Source of the DNA: an uncultured Clostridia bacterium
GTDB taxonomy: Bacteria > Bacillota > Clostridia > TANB77 > CAG-508
Reading direction: 5' to 3'
DNA: 64,000 bases
Assembly: GCA_934168365.1 (NCBI GenBank)
Contig: CAKPNJ010000005.1
Coordinates: 16,179 to 80,178, forward strand
Shown here: positions 1-7,793 of the stretch, piece after piece
Layout: the number at the start of each line of letters is the position of its first letter
Position numbering within the stretch: the first letter of the stretch is position 1
The notes under the pieces: generated by a model
The model's input: only the letters and a program-made list of their open reading frames with translations
What the model was told of the DNA's origin: nothing
The model's database searches: none
Made by a program: the position numbers and the translations under genes

Positions 1-2
1 TA

Positions 3-215
3 GACTTATATTATATTGATAAAAACGATAATTTAGTGTTAATTGATTTTAAAACAGATTACATTTCAAATGAACCAAACGCAAAAGAAAAAATACTTGA
101 TAAATACAAAGTACAATTAGAAATATATAAGACAGCACTAGAACAAGCACTAGGCAGAAAAGTCAACAAAACAGCCATATGCCTAGTAAAAGACAAATAT
201 CTTTTACTAGAATAA
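3..215 (+). CDS. addA: AddA helicase-nuclease, C-terminal end (partial)
   Basis: The last 70 codons of a gene that begins before the window. The visible peptide contains LIDFKTD near its start, which matches the PD-(D/E)XK nuclease motif (usually DYKTD) at the C-terminus of the AddA subunit of the AddAB recombination helicase-nuclease. It is followed by a YKVQLEIYKTALEQAL-type helix and ends LVKDKYLLLE, as AddA/RecB-type nuclease domains do. AddAB processes double-strand breaks for RecA loading. Only the extreme C-terminus is seen, so a related RecB-family nuclease cannot be excluded. Confidence 0.75.
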   Translation, partial: DLYYIDKNDNLVLIDFKTDYISNEPNAKEKILDKYKVQLEIYKTALEQALGRKVNKTAICLVKDKYLLLE

Positions 216-255
216 TGAAAGGCAGAAAAAAATCACTAAAAATTAAATAAAAGTA

Positions 256-284
256 TTGAAAACTAGAAGCTGTTATAGTATTAT
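256..284 (+). promoter_or_regulatory. Sigma-A-type promoter of prepilin-FGE gene
   Basis: TTGAAA at 256-261 and TATTAT at 279-284, 17 bp apart. The same AAGTATTGAAAA block with 17-bp spacing stands before the second prepilin-FGE gene (63023-63051), so the two genes share a promoter type. Confidence 0.6.
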
Positions 285-329
285 TATTGCATAATAAATC
301 AAAAGAAGAATAAGAAAGAGGCACAAAAT

Positions 330-452
330 ATGAAAGAAGCTAAAACCTTTACAGGAGTAGAGAGAGCCACAACATTAACAAATAGAAGCCAAGATAAGAA
401 ATTAGCTTTATTAAGCATATTTAGGACAGATATTAAATATGAAAATATTTAG
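330..452 (+). CDS. Possible 40-residue leader peptide
   Basis: ATG preceded by GAAAGAGG, then 40 codons (begins MKEAKTF, ends KYENI). It lies between the promoter at 256-284 and the prepilin-FGE gene, and its stop codon falls inside the 3' arm of a terminator-like hairpin (423-465). That position suits a leader peptide that influences readthrough, but no family is recognised and it could be chance. Confidence 0.3.
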   Translation: MKEAKTFTGVERATTLTNRSQDKKLALLSIFRTDIKYENI

Positions 453-465
453 TACCTGTCTTTTT
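423..465 (+). terminator. Terminator or attenuator hairpin in prepilin leader
   Basis: GACAG (425-429) pairs with CTGTC (456-460) and TAAATAT (434-440) with ATATTTA (445-451) around a GAAA loop, followed by TTTTT at 461-465. It lies about 100 nt upstream of the prepilin start and downstream of its promoter, so it looks like an attenuator rather than the end of another gene. Confidence 0.5.
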
Positions 466-562
466 GGCGTGCAAAAATAAAAGAAGTTAATAAAAAAATA
501 TATAAAAGTGAAAAAATTAAAAGAAAGGGCATGAAAAAATCATACAAAAGGTGAAAAGAAAA

Positions 563-1813
563 ATGAAAAACAAAAGAATTTTAAAGGAAAGAGGTATTAC
601 TCTAATAGCATTAGTAGTAACAATTGTAGTCTTACTAATATTAGCAGGAGTAACAATCAACGCAGTATTCAGCGACAGTGGAATAATAAAAAAAGCACAA
701 GATGCCCAAAACAAAATGGACCAAGCAACACAAAATGACTTAGACTCAATAGACGGTTTAAGCAATTGGATAGACAGTAAAACAAATGGAAACACAGGTG
801 GAGATGATAATACAACAGTAAAAATCTCAACATTAGTAGGAAAAAGCGCAGTAACAAAAAACACAAAAGCAGAAGATGCATATGGAAATAAAATAACAAT
901 ACCAAAAGGATTTAAAGTATTAGCAAATGGAACATCAACAGAGTCAGCAAGTTATACTTATAGTGGGAATAATATACCAGCAGTACAAGATGGAATAGTA
1001 ATAGAAAATGGAACAGACGGAAATCAATTTGTATGGGTTCCGGTAGGAACAATAAAAAATAAAGATGGTTCAACAAATACAATAACACTTGGAAGATATG
1101 AGTTTGACAGCAGCACGGGAGCACTAAAATCAAACACACCAGTACAAGTTGCATCAGTAGAAAATTGTACACAAGAAGTTACAATAAATACTTATTATAA
1201 AGAATTAAGCGCATCAAGAATTTCAAGTAGTTCATCAGAAAACACAACAGCAAGAAATCTAAAAGAATTTATATCAACAACTTTAGCAAATGGAGGATAT
1301 TATATAGCAAGGTTTGAGGCCAGTAAAAATACAACAACAAACAAAGTAGAATCAAAATATAATCAAACAGCTTTAACGGATATAACACAACCAGATGCAG
1401 CAAAAGCAGCAAGAGAAATGTATGGAGAAGTAAAAGAAAATAATGAATTAGTATACGCAAGTGATTTAGCAAATAGTTATGCATGGGATACAGCGATAAT
1501 ATTTATACAAACATATGGAACAGGGGCAGATGCAAGTAGTTATGCCAGTAAAAATAAAAGTACATTACATGCAAAAACAGGTATAAATCCTGACAAATAT
1601 TGTAATATATGTGACATGTCAGGAAATGTATGGGAATGGACAACAGAATATTCTACTGGTTATAGTAATAGCTCTTATCATTGCACTTATCGTGGAGGAT
1701 ATTTTGAACACTCTAGAGATGGCGCGGCTGGTGATTATACTTCCAAGCGTCAAGAAGGATCGGGAAATTATGCACAGGAGCATAGTCTACGTCTACTACT
1801 TTATGTAAAATAG
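563..1813 (+). CDS. Prepilin-like protein with C-terminal FGE/C-lectin-fold domain
   Basis: A 416-residue secreted or surface protein. Residues about 10-35 form a prepilin-type segment: ERG then ITLIALVV and a hydrophobic helix, without the usual Glu+5. A linker rich in T, N and G follows. The C-terminal 280 residues carry FGE-sulfatase/C-lectin-fold signatures: FVWVPVG, GGYYIARFEAS, MSGNVWEWT, YRGGYF and a final LRLLLYVK (family norm GFRxxL). Start: ATG at 563 has AAAGGTG 9 nt upstream; an upstream GTG at 551 lacks a good site. From about 1650 codon use changes from A-ending to NNT/NNC codons, as expected of a DGR variable region. Function unknown; adhesion or ligand display is an inference. 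Confidence 0.75.
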   Translation: MKNKRILKERGITLIALVVTIVVLLILAGVTINAVFSDSGIIKKAQDAQNKMDQATQNDLDSIDGLSNWIDSKTNGNTGGDDNTTVKISTLVGKSAVTKNTKAEDAYGNKITIPKGFKVLANGTSTESASYTYSGNNIPAVQDGIVIENGTDGNQFVWVPVGTIKNKDGSTNTITLGRYEFDSSTGALKSNTPVQVASVENCTQEVTINTYYKELSASRISSSSSENTTARNLKEFISTTLANGGYYIARFEASKNTTTNKVESKYNQTALTDITQPDAAKAAREMYGEVKENNELVYASDLANSYAWDTAIIFIQTYGTGADASSYASKNKSTLHAKTGINPDKYCNICDMSGNVWEWTTEYSTGYSNSSYHCTYRGGYFEHSRDGAAGDYTSKRQEGSGNYAQEHSLRLLLYVK

Positions 1814-1911
1814 CATGAGAATGTTGTAATAGATTTTGGATCAAAAAGAGAGTGTAATGAATTTTGTGTAAAAAATAAATATTCAAAAAATACTTCCGAA
1901 TCTTAAAATTT

Positions 1912-1959
1912 AACTGTGTAAATTCAAAAATTAAAAATTTGAATTTATACAGTTTTTTC
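1912..1959 (+). terminator. Rho-independent terminator after prepilin-FGE gene
   Basis: AACTGT and TAAATTCAAA pair with TTTGAATTTA and ACAGTT around an A/T loop, followed by TTTTTTC. It closes the unit before dnaE. The rest of 1814-2069 holds only a TATAAT box at 2023-2028 upstream of dnaE. Confidence 0.75.
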
Positions 1960-2069
1960 TTGTGAAAAAATAGTCCAAAATAAAAAAACCTTAATTAAGT
2001 AGAAAAATTATAAATTATGTTATATAATAAGAACGCAATATTCAAACTTAGAAGGAGAAATAAAATAAT

Positions 2070-5000
2070 ATGAATGGCTTTGTACACTTACATATACACA
2101 GTGAATTTAGTTTACTAGATGGAGCAAATAGAATAAAGGACTTACCAGTAAGGGCAAAAGAATTAGGAATGAATGCTATGGCAATTACAGACCATGGTGC
2201 TATGTTTGGTGCAATTGACTTTTATAAAGCATGTAAAGCAAATGACATTAAACCAATAATAGGTTGTGAGGTTTATGTGGCACCAAGAAATAGAAAAGAT
2301 AAAGACCCTAATTTAGATGCTAGATATAGCCATTTAATATTATTAGCTAAAGATAATCAAGGATATAAGAACCTTGCAACCTTAGTTTCTTTGGGCTATA
2401 CAGAAGGTTTTTATTATAAACCTAGAATAGATCATGAAATAATAGAAAAATATCATGAAGGAATAATATGCTTAAGTGCATGTCTAGCTGGTGAAGTAAA
2501 CCAAGCAATACTTGCAAATGATATGGAAAAAGCAAAAGAAGTTGCATTATGGTACAAGTCTATATTTGGAGAGGACTATTATTTAGAAATTCAAAACAAT
2601 GGAATAAAAGAACAGGTTTTAGCAAACCAAAAACTAATACAATTATCAAGAGAGCTAGACATTCCACTTGTAGCAACAAATGATGCTCACTATTTAAAAA
2701 GAGAAGATGCGTATAACCATGAGGTTTTGCTTTGCATACAAACTGGAAAACGTATGACAGATGAAGATAGAATGAAATTTGACACAGATGAGTTATATGT
2801 TAAATCACCAGAAGAGATGAGTGACTACTTTAAAAATGTACCAGATGCGATTGAAAATACGGTGAAAATAGCAGAAAAATGCAATGTAGAATTTGAATTT
2901 GGACATACAATTTTGCCAAATTATGATGTTCCACAAGAATTTGCAACTCACTATGATTATTTGGAAAGACTTACTTATGATGGACTAAAAAATAGATATG
3001 GAGAAAATCCAAGTAAAGAAATATTAGAGAGAACAGAATATGAATTAAGTGTCATTAAAAAAATGGGATATGTAGACTATTTCTTAATTGTGTGGGACTA
3101 TATTCATTATGCTAAAACACACAATATACCAGTTGGACCAGGTAGAGGTTCAGGAGCAGGTTCAATAGTTGCATATAGTATTGAAATTACAGATATTGAC
3201 CCTATTCAATATAACCTGATTTTTGAGCGTTTTCTAAATCCTGAAAGAATTAGTATGCCTGATTTTGACGTTGACTTTTGCTATGAAAAAAGAGATAAGG
3301 TTATAGAATATGTTGAGCAAAAATATGGTAAAGACCATGTTTCACAGATTATTACATTTGGAACAATGTCTGCTAGAATGGTTATTCGTGATGTGGCAAG
3401 AGTATTAGATATGCCTTATGCAGAAGCAGACAAACTAGCTAAAATGATACCAAATGAAATACATATTACAATAAAAAAAGCTATGGAGCAAAACAAAGAA
3501 CTAAAAGACCTTTATGAAACAGACGAAGAAATTAAAAAGATGCTAAATATTGCCATGGCTCTAGAAGGAATGCCAAGACAGGCTTCAACACATGCCTGTG
3601 GTATAGTTATTACAAAAGAACCAGTTGTAAGCTATGTGCCACTTTATGTAAGAGATGGAGCTATATCAACACAATATATAATGACAACACTAGAAGAACT
3701 TGGACTTTTAAAAATGGATTTCTTAGGATTAAGAACATTAACTGTTATTCAAGATACAATAGATTTGGTAAAACAAAATCAAGGAATAGATGTTAAGTTT
3801 GATGAAAAAATGAATGATCCTAAAGTATACAAACTATGGCAAAATGGAGAATCAGTTGGTATATTCCAGTTTGAAAGTCAAGGAATGACAAACTTCATGA
3901 AGGAATTAAAACCAGACTGCTTGGAAGATATAATTGCGGGTGTTTCTTTATACAGACCTGGTCCAATGGATCAAATACCAAGATATATTGCAAATAAAAA
4001 AGATCCAGAACATGCAGTATATACACATCCTGCGCTAAAGCCAATTCTTGAAGTTACTTATGGTTGTATGGTTTACCAAGAACAAGTTATGCAAATAGTT
4101 AGAGACTTAGCAGGGTATTCATTAGGCAGAGCCGACTTAGTAAGAAGAGCCATGGGTAAGAAAAAGCTAGATGTAATGGCAAAGGAAAGAGAAATATTTA
4201 TACATGGACAAACAGATGAAAATGGAAATATTGTTGTTCCTGGTTGCATTAGAAATGGTATAGATGAACAGTCTGCAAATAAAATATTTGATGAAATGGC
4301 TGAATTTGCTAAATACGCATTTAATAAGTCACATGCTGCAGCTTATGCAGTTGTATCATATAGGACAGCATATTTAAAAGCATATTACCCAACAGAATTT
4401 ATGGCAGCAATGCTTAACAGCTTTTTAGGAAATTTAGATAAAGTGCCTGGTTATATTGAAGAATGTAAAAAACTATCAATTCAAATATTAAAACCAGATA
4501 TAAATAAAAGCTATACAAGATTTACAGTTGATAAAAATCAAATTCGTTTTGGACTTGGAAGTATAAAAAATGTTGGAACAGCTGCTGTTGACGAAATAGT
4601 AGCAGAAAGAACAAAACATGGAGAATTTAAGGATTTTAGTGATTTCTGCGAAAGAATAAAAGAAACAACAGTTAATAAAAAATGTATTGAAAGTTTAATA
4701 AAAGCAGGTGCTTTTGATGAACTAGGGCAAACAAGAAAGACTTTGATGGTATCTTATGAAAATATTATTGATACAATAAATAATGATAAAAAAGGCTTTG
4801 ATGGACAGGTTTCAATGTTTGACTTAGGAGGAGAAACTCAAAATGAAGAAATAAAATATAATTATATAATAGAACCTGAATATGACGAAAAAGAAAAACT
4901 TTCAATGGAAAAAGAAATGCTTGGAATATACATTTCAGGACATCCATTAGAAAAAATGAGAGAACAAATCGAAGCAAAAACCACCATAAACAGCTTAAAA

Positions 5001-5543
5001 TTAAGAGAAATATCAGAACAGAATGAAATAGAAGAAGAAGAAAAAGTTACTGAATATCAAGATGGACAAAATGTAATATATGCAGGCATAGTAACAAGCG
5101 TTAAAAAGAAATATACTAAAAACAATACAATTATGGCATTTGTTACAATTGAAGATTTATATGGTGCAACTGAATTTATAGTTTTTGATAGTTGCTATAG
5201 ACAATGCTCTGATATATTAGTAAATGATAATATTGTTGTAGTAGAAGGTAGACTAAGCATTAGAGAAGATGAAGAACCTAAAATTGTAGCTAGAACAATA
5301 AAAGAATTTGCAGAAATCAAGAAAAAGGCATTTGAATTAAATGTTACAAATTTAGATGAAGAAACTAAAGAAAAACTTAAAGGCGCAATATACTTCTTCA
5401 ATGGAGAAAGAAGTAATATGCAAATGCAAATAAGAAACGGAGAAAAACTTGATAAAGCAGGTGGAATTTATATGACAACAGAAATCTTAAAAGAATTTCA
5501 AGAGCTAGTAGGAGACGAAAACGCTACCGTAATAAATGTGTAA
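2070..5543 (+). CDS. dnaE: DNA polymerase III alpha subunit, DnaE type
   Basis: Replicative C-family DNA polymerase of 1157 residues. The N-terminal PHP domain shows HLHIHSEFSLLDGA (from residue 6) and AITDHG. The polymerase core has GPGRGSGAGS and the acidic metal-binding cluster PDFDVDF (397-403). A helix-hairpin-helix region around 830-890 and an OB-fold region (YAGIVTSVKKKYT) near 1010 follow. This is the DnaE order, not PolC (no exonuclease insert). ATG has AGAAGGAG 10 nt upstream, and TATAAT at 2023-2028 suggests its own promoter. Full length, no defects seen. Confidence 0.97.
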   Translation: MNGFVHLHIHSEFSLLDGANRIKDLPVRAKELGMNAMAITDHGAMFGAIDFYKACKANDIKPIIGCEVYVAPRNRKDKDPNLDARYSHLILLAKDNQGYKNLATLVSLGYTEGFYYKPRIDHEIIEKYHEGIICLSACLAGEVNQAILANDMEKAKEVALWYKSIFGEDYYLEIQNNGIKEQVLANQKLIQLSRELDIPLVATNDAHYLKREDAYNHEVLLCIQTGKRMTDEDRMKFDTDELYVKSPEEMSDYFKNVPDAIENTVKIAEKCNVEFEFGHTILPNYDVPQEFATHYDYLERLTYDGLKNRYGENPSKEILERTEYELSVIKKMGYVDYFLIVWDYIHYAKTHNIPVGPGRGSGAGSIVAYSIEITDIDPIQYNLIFERFLNPERISMPDFDVDFCYEKRDKVIEYVEQKYGKDHVSQIITFGTMSARMVIRDVARVLDMPYAEADKLAKMIPNEIHITIKKAMEQNKELKDLYETDEEIKKMLNIAMALEGMPRQASTHACGIVITKEPVVSYVPLYVRDGAISTQYIMTTLEELGLLKMDFLGLRTLTVIQDTIDLVKQNQGIDVKFDEKMNDPKVYKLWQNGESVGIFQFESQGMTNFMKELKPDCLEDIIAGVSLYRPGPMDQIPRYIANKKDPEHAVYTHPALKPILEVTYGCMVYQEQVMQIVRDLAGYSLGRADLVRRAMGKKKLDVMAKEREIFIHGQTDENGNIVVPGCIRNGIDEQSANKIFDEMAEFAKYAFNKSHAAAYAVVSYRTAYLKAYYPTEFMAAMLNSFLGNLDKVPGYIEECKKLSIQILKPDINKSYTRFTVDKNQIRFGLGSIKNVGTAAVDEIVAERTKHGEFKDFSDFCERIKETTVNKKCIESLIKAGAFDELGQTRKTLMVSYENIIDTINNDKKGFDGQVSMFDLGGETQNEEIKYNYIIEPEYDEKEKLSMEKEMLGIYISGHPLEKMREQIEAKTTINSLKLREISEQNEIEEEEKVTEYQDGQNVIYAGIVTSVKKKYTKNNTIMAFVTIEDLYGATEFIVFDSCYRQCSDILVNDNIVVVEGRLSIREDEEPKIVARTIKEFAEIKKKAFELNVTNLDEETKEKLKGAIYFFNGERSNMQMQIRNGEKLDKAGGIYMTTEILKEFQELVGDENATVINV

Positions 5544-5704
5544 GGCTTGAAAATTTTTTTACTAACATTAAAATATAAAAAAGAATAATTAGTAACTAAA
5601 CTACTTGAAAAATAAATATTATTATGTTATATTACTATAAAAGAAGAGAGATAAAAAATAACAATGGAAAAAGCGTAATAAAAGTAAACAAAAGAGGAGA
5701 AAAA

Positions 5705-5977
5705 GTGGGATTAGAAAGAGAAGGTAAAAGGGCGAAGCTTTACACTGAACAATCCGGTATTACATTATTAGCTTTAGTAATAACGATACTTGTATTACTA
5801 ATATTAGCAGGAGTAAGTATTAATGCAGTATTGGGAGAAAATGGTATAATACCAAAATCAAAAGAAGCACAAAATAAAATGAACGAGTCAGCTGAAAGTG
5901 ATTTGACAGGATTGAATGAATTAAATGCTTGGATAGAAAAACAAACTAAAGGAGTCAACGATCTAGGAGAAAGTTAA
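5705..5977 (+). CDS. Short prepilin-like protein
   Basis: A 90-residue protein: basic N-terminus, SG then ITLLALVITI and a hydrophobic helix ending AGVSINAVLGENGI, then a charged helix (AQNKMNES, LNELNAWIEKQTKG). This matches the N-terminal part of the prepilin-FGE proteins, but the protein stops where their exported domain would begin. I chose the GTG at 5705 because AGAGGAG lies 6 nt upstream; an in-frame ATG at 5624 has no site. It may be a minor pilin or a truncated relative. No pilus assembly genes are in the window. Confidence 0.7.
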   Translation: MGLEREGKRAKLYTEQSGITLLALVITILVLLILAGVSINAVLGENGIIPKSKEAQNKMNESAESDLTGLNELNAWIEKQTKGVNDLGES

Positions 5978-5983
5978 CAGGAA

Positions 5984-6010
5984 AAAAGTGCCATAAAAGG
6001 CACTTTTCTT
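5984..6010 (+). terminator. Terminator after short prepilin
   Basis: AAAAGTGCC and GGCACTTTT form a 9-bp stem with an ATAAAA loop, followed by CTT. Confidence 0.75.
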
Positions 6011-6054
6011 GACAAAACATACACTTAATATTAAAATGAAATTAGGTGAAACAG

Positions 6055-7269
6055 ATGAAAAATAAAATATTAAAAGTAATGACTGTTGTATTCTTAGTTG
6101 CGATAATTACAGTAGTCCTTTATATTGCATATTTGCTACTTTCACAAAATAAAATGACATATGCTTCTACACAACATATAGAGGGAATGTATGAAACAAT
6201 AGAAAACAATGAGATAAATATAGATGAAATAATAAAGGAAAATACTAAAAATATAAAAAAAGAAGAGATAATAAAAAAAGAAATAGACTTAGAATATACT
6301 ACAAAATATGTCAATAACCCAGATTTGCCAAGTGGAATTATACAGGTAGTTCAAGAGGGGATAGATGGAAAACAAGAGATAATAACAAAAAAAGTATATG
6401 AAGGTGATAACCTTATTGATGAAGAACAAGTGGGAAGTAGTATAACAAAAGCTTCTGTAAATAAGATGGTTGAGATTGGAACAGGAGCTTATAAGTCAAA
6501 CTACAAGATTAAAGTAGGGGACGAGCTTTATATTACTACCAGTTTCTTAGCTATTAAAGTTGAACCAAATGAGGAAAGTGAAAAAATTATCACTTTATAT
6601 AAAAATACAAAGGTAGAATTATTAGCAAAACAAGGAGATTGGTACAAGGTTAAGTATCAAACATATATCGGTTGGGCAAAAGCTGAATGTTTTACATATT
6701 TAGACCCAAATGAATCACAACAAGAATCGACATTAACATCAGGGAATAAATATACAAAACAACAATTATTAAATACTTTGAATTTTAATATGAAATTAAA
6801 TAAAGTCAGTGGACTATCTTTAGAACAATATAAAAAGGTTTTTGCCAATGAGAAAAAAGACAAATCAAATATATTTAAAAATAATGCACAGTATTTTTAT
6901 TATGCAGAAAAACAGTATAATGTAAACGGAATATTTATTGCAGCTGTAGCAATACACGAAAGTGGTTGGGGTGGCTCAAGCATTGCAACAAATAAAAAGA
7001 ATTTATTTGGATATGGGGCCTATGATAGAGATCCATATAACAATGCTTATAATTTTGAAGATTATTCTGAGGGAATAGATTTACTAGCTAGAGTATTTGC
7101 TAAATATTACTTAAATCCAAAAGGAACAAAAATATATGATGGCAATACTGCAGATGGATGTTACTATAATGGACCAACACTTACAGGAGTTAATGTAAAA
7201 TATGCAACAGATAAAAATTGGGCAAATGGAGTATACTATTGGATGAAATATTTATATAATAACTTATAA
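6055..7269 (+). CDS. Secreted N-acetylglucosaminidase with G5 and SH3b domains
   Basis: A 404-residue peptidoglycan hydrolase. An N-terminal membrane segment (residues 6-28) directs export. A G5-like domain follows (about 85-135: GIIQVVQEGIDGK, KVYEGDNLIDEEQV), then a bacterial SH3 domain (about 170-220: LAIKVEPNEES, GDWYKVKY, GWAKAECF). The C-terminal 130 residues are a glucosaminidase domain of the LytG/FlgJ type, with the likely catalytic Glu302 in AIHESGWG and NLFGYGAYD downstream. It cleaves the glycan strand of the wall. ATG at 6055 has AGGTG 6 nt upstream; a GTG at 6046 would overlap that site. Terminators on both sides make it monocistronic. Confidence 0.85.
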   Translation: MKNKILKVMTVVFLVAIITVVLYIAYLLLSQNKMTYASTQHIEGMYETIENNEINIDEIIKENTKNIKKEEIIKKEIDLEYTTKYVNNPDLPSGIIQVVQEGIDGKQEIITKKVYEGDNLIDEEQVGSSITKASVNKMVEIGTGAYKSNYKIKVGDELYITTSFLAIKVEPNEESEKIITLYKNTKVELLAKQGDWYKVKYQTYIGWAKAECFTYLDPNESQQESTLTSGNKYTKQQLLNTLNFNMKLNKVSGLSLEQYKKVFANEKKDKSNIFKNNAQYFYYAEKQYNVNGIFIAAVAIHESGWGGSSIATNKKNLFGYGAYDRDPYNNAYNFEDYSEGIDLLARVFAKYYLNPKGTKIYDGNTADGCYYNGPTLTGVNVKYATDKNWANGVYYWMKYLYNNL

Positions 7270-7272
7270 CAA

Positions 7273-7310
7273 AAAAACTGGAGTTTTTTTCAAAAATCTC
7301 CAGTTTTTTC
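7273..7310 (+). terminator. Terminator after glucosaminidase
   Basis: AAAACTGGAG and CTCCAGTTTT pair around a T-rich loop and are followed by a T-run. Confidence 0.85.
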
Positions 7311-7380
7311 TTGCTATTTTCTTTACTTTATTGTATCATATAGTATATGAGAAAATAAAAATTGAAAAGGGGCAACATTT

Positions 7381-7788
7381 ATGAAAAAAATAGTCGCAAT
7401 ATTATTTATTTTATTATTTATATTTGGAACAGTTACAGTATATGCAAGTAATACAAATGAAAATGTATTAAAGTCTGAAACAGCAACTACAAATTTAGTA
7501 GAAATGAAAGATAAAGCCTTAAAGGCGCTAGAAGATTATCAAGTAGCATATGGTAATAACACATATGGCTTAGTTGCATACATCTTAAATATTGTTAGAA
7601 TATATAGTATTCCTTTTGGATTTGTGGGGATAGTTTTTGCAGCAATTTATCGTTATGTTATAGGTATCAGAAAATTAGATGTTCAAGATAAAGGATTTGG
7701 CGTATTAGTAGCAATTATTACAGTAATGGTTATTTGTCAAGTATTACCATTGATTTTTGCAATAGTTGTTAGAGGTTGGAGGGGTTAA
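7381..7788 (+). CDS. Small exported membrane protein (TrbC/VirB2-like layout)
   Basis: 135 residues with a cleavable-looking signal peptide (KKIVAILFILLFIFG...VYA), a short polar stretch, and two hydrophobic helices (about 60-90 and 100-130), ending in RGWRG. The layout resembles TrbC/VirB2-type pilins, but no secretion-system ATPase or channel gene is nearby and the likeness is only architectural. It sits 5 nt upstream of the TadZ-like gene and is probably co-transcribed with it and the GAF protein that follows. Confidence 0.55.
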   Translation: MKKIVAILFILLFIFGTVTVYASNTNENVLKSETATTNLVEMKDKALKALEDYQVAYGNNTYGLVAYILNIVRIYSIPFGFVGIVFAAIYRYVIGIRKLDVQDKGFGVLVAIITVMVICQVLPLIFAIVVRGWRG

Positions 7789-7793
7789 AACAA

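Noticed and set aside
2070..5543. Reverse transcriptase for the suspected DGR within the window
   Set aside because: No protein with a YxDD-type reverse transcriptase motif is present; dnaE is a C-family polymerase.
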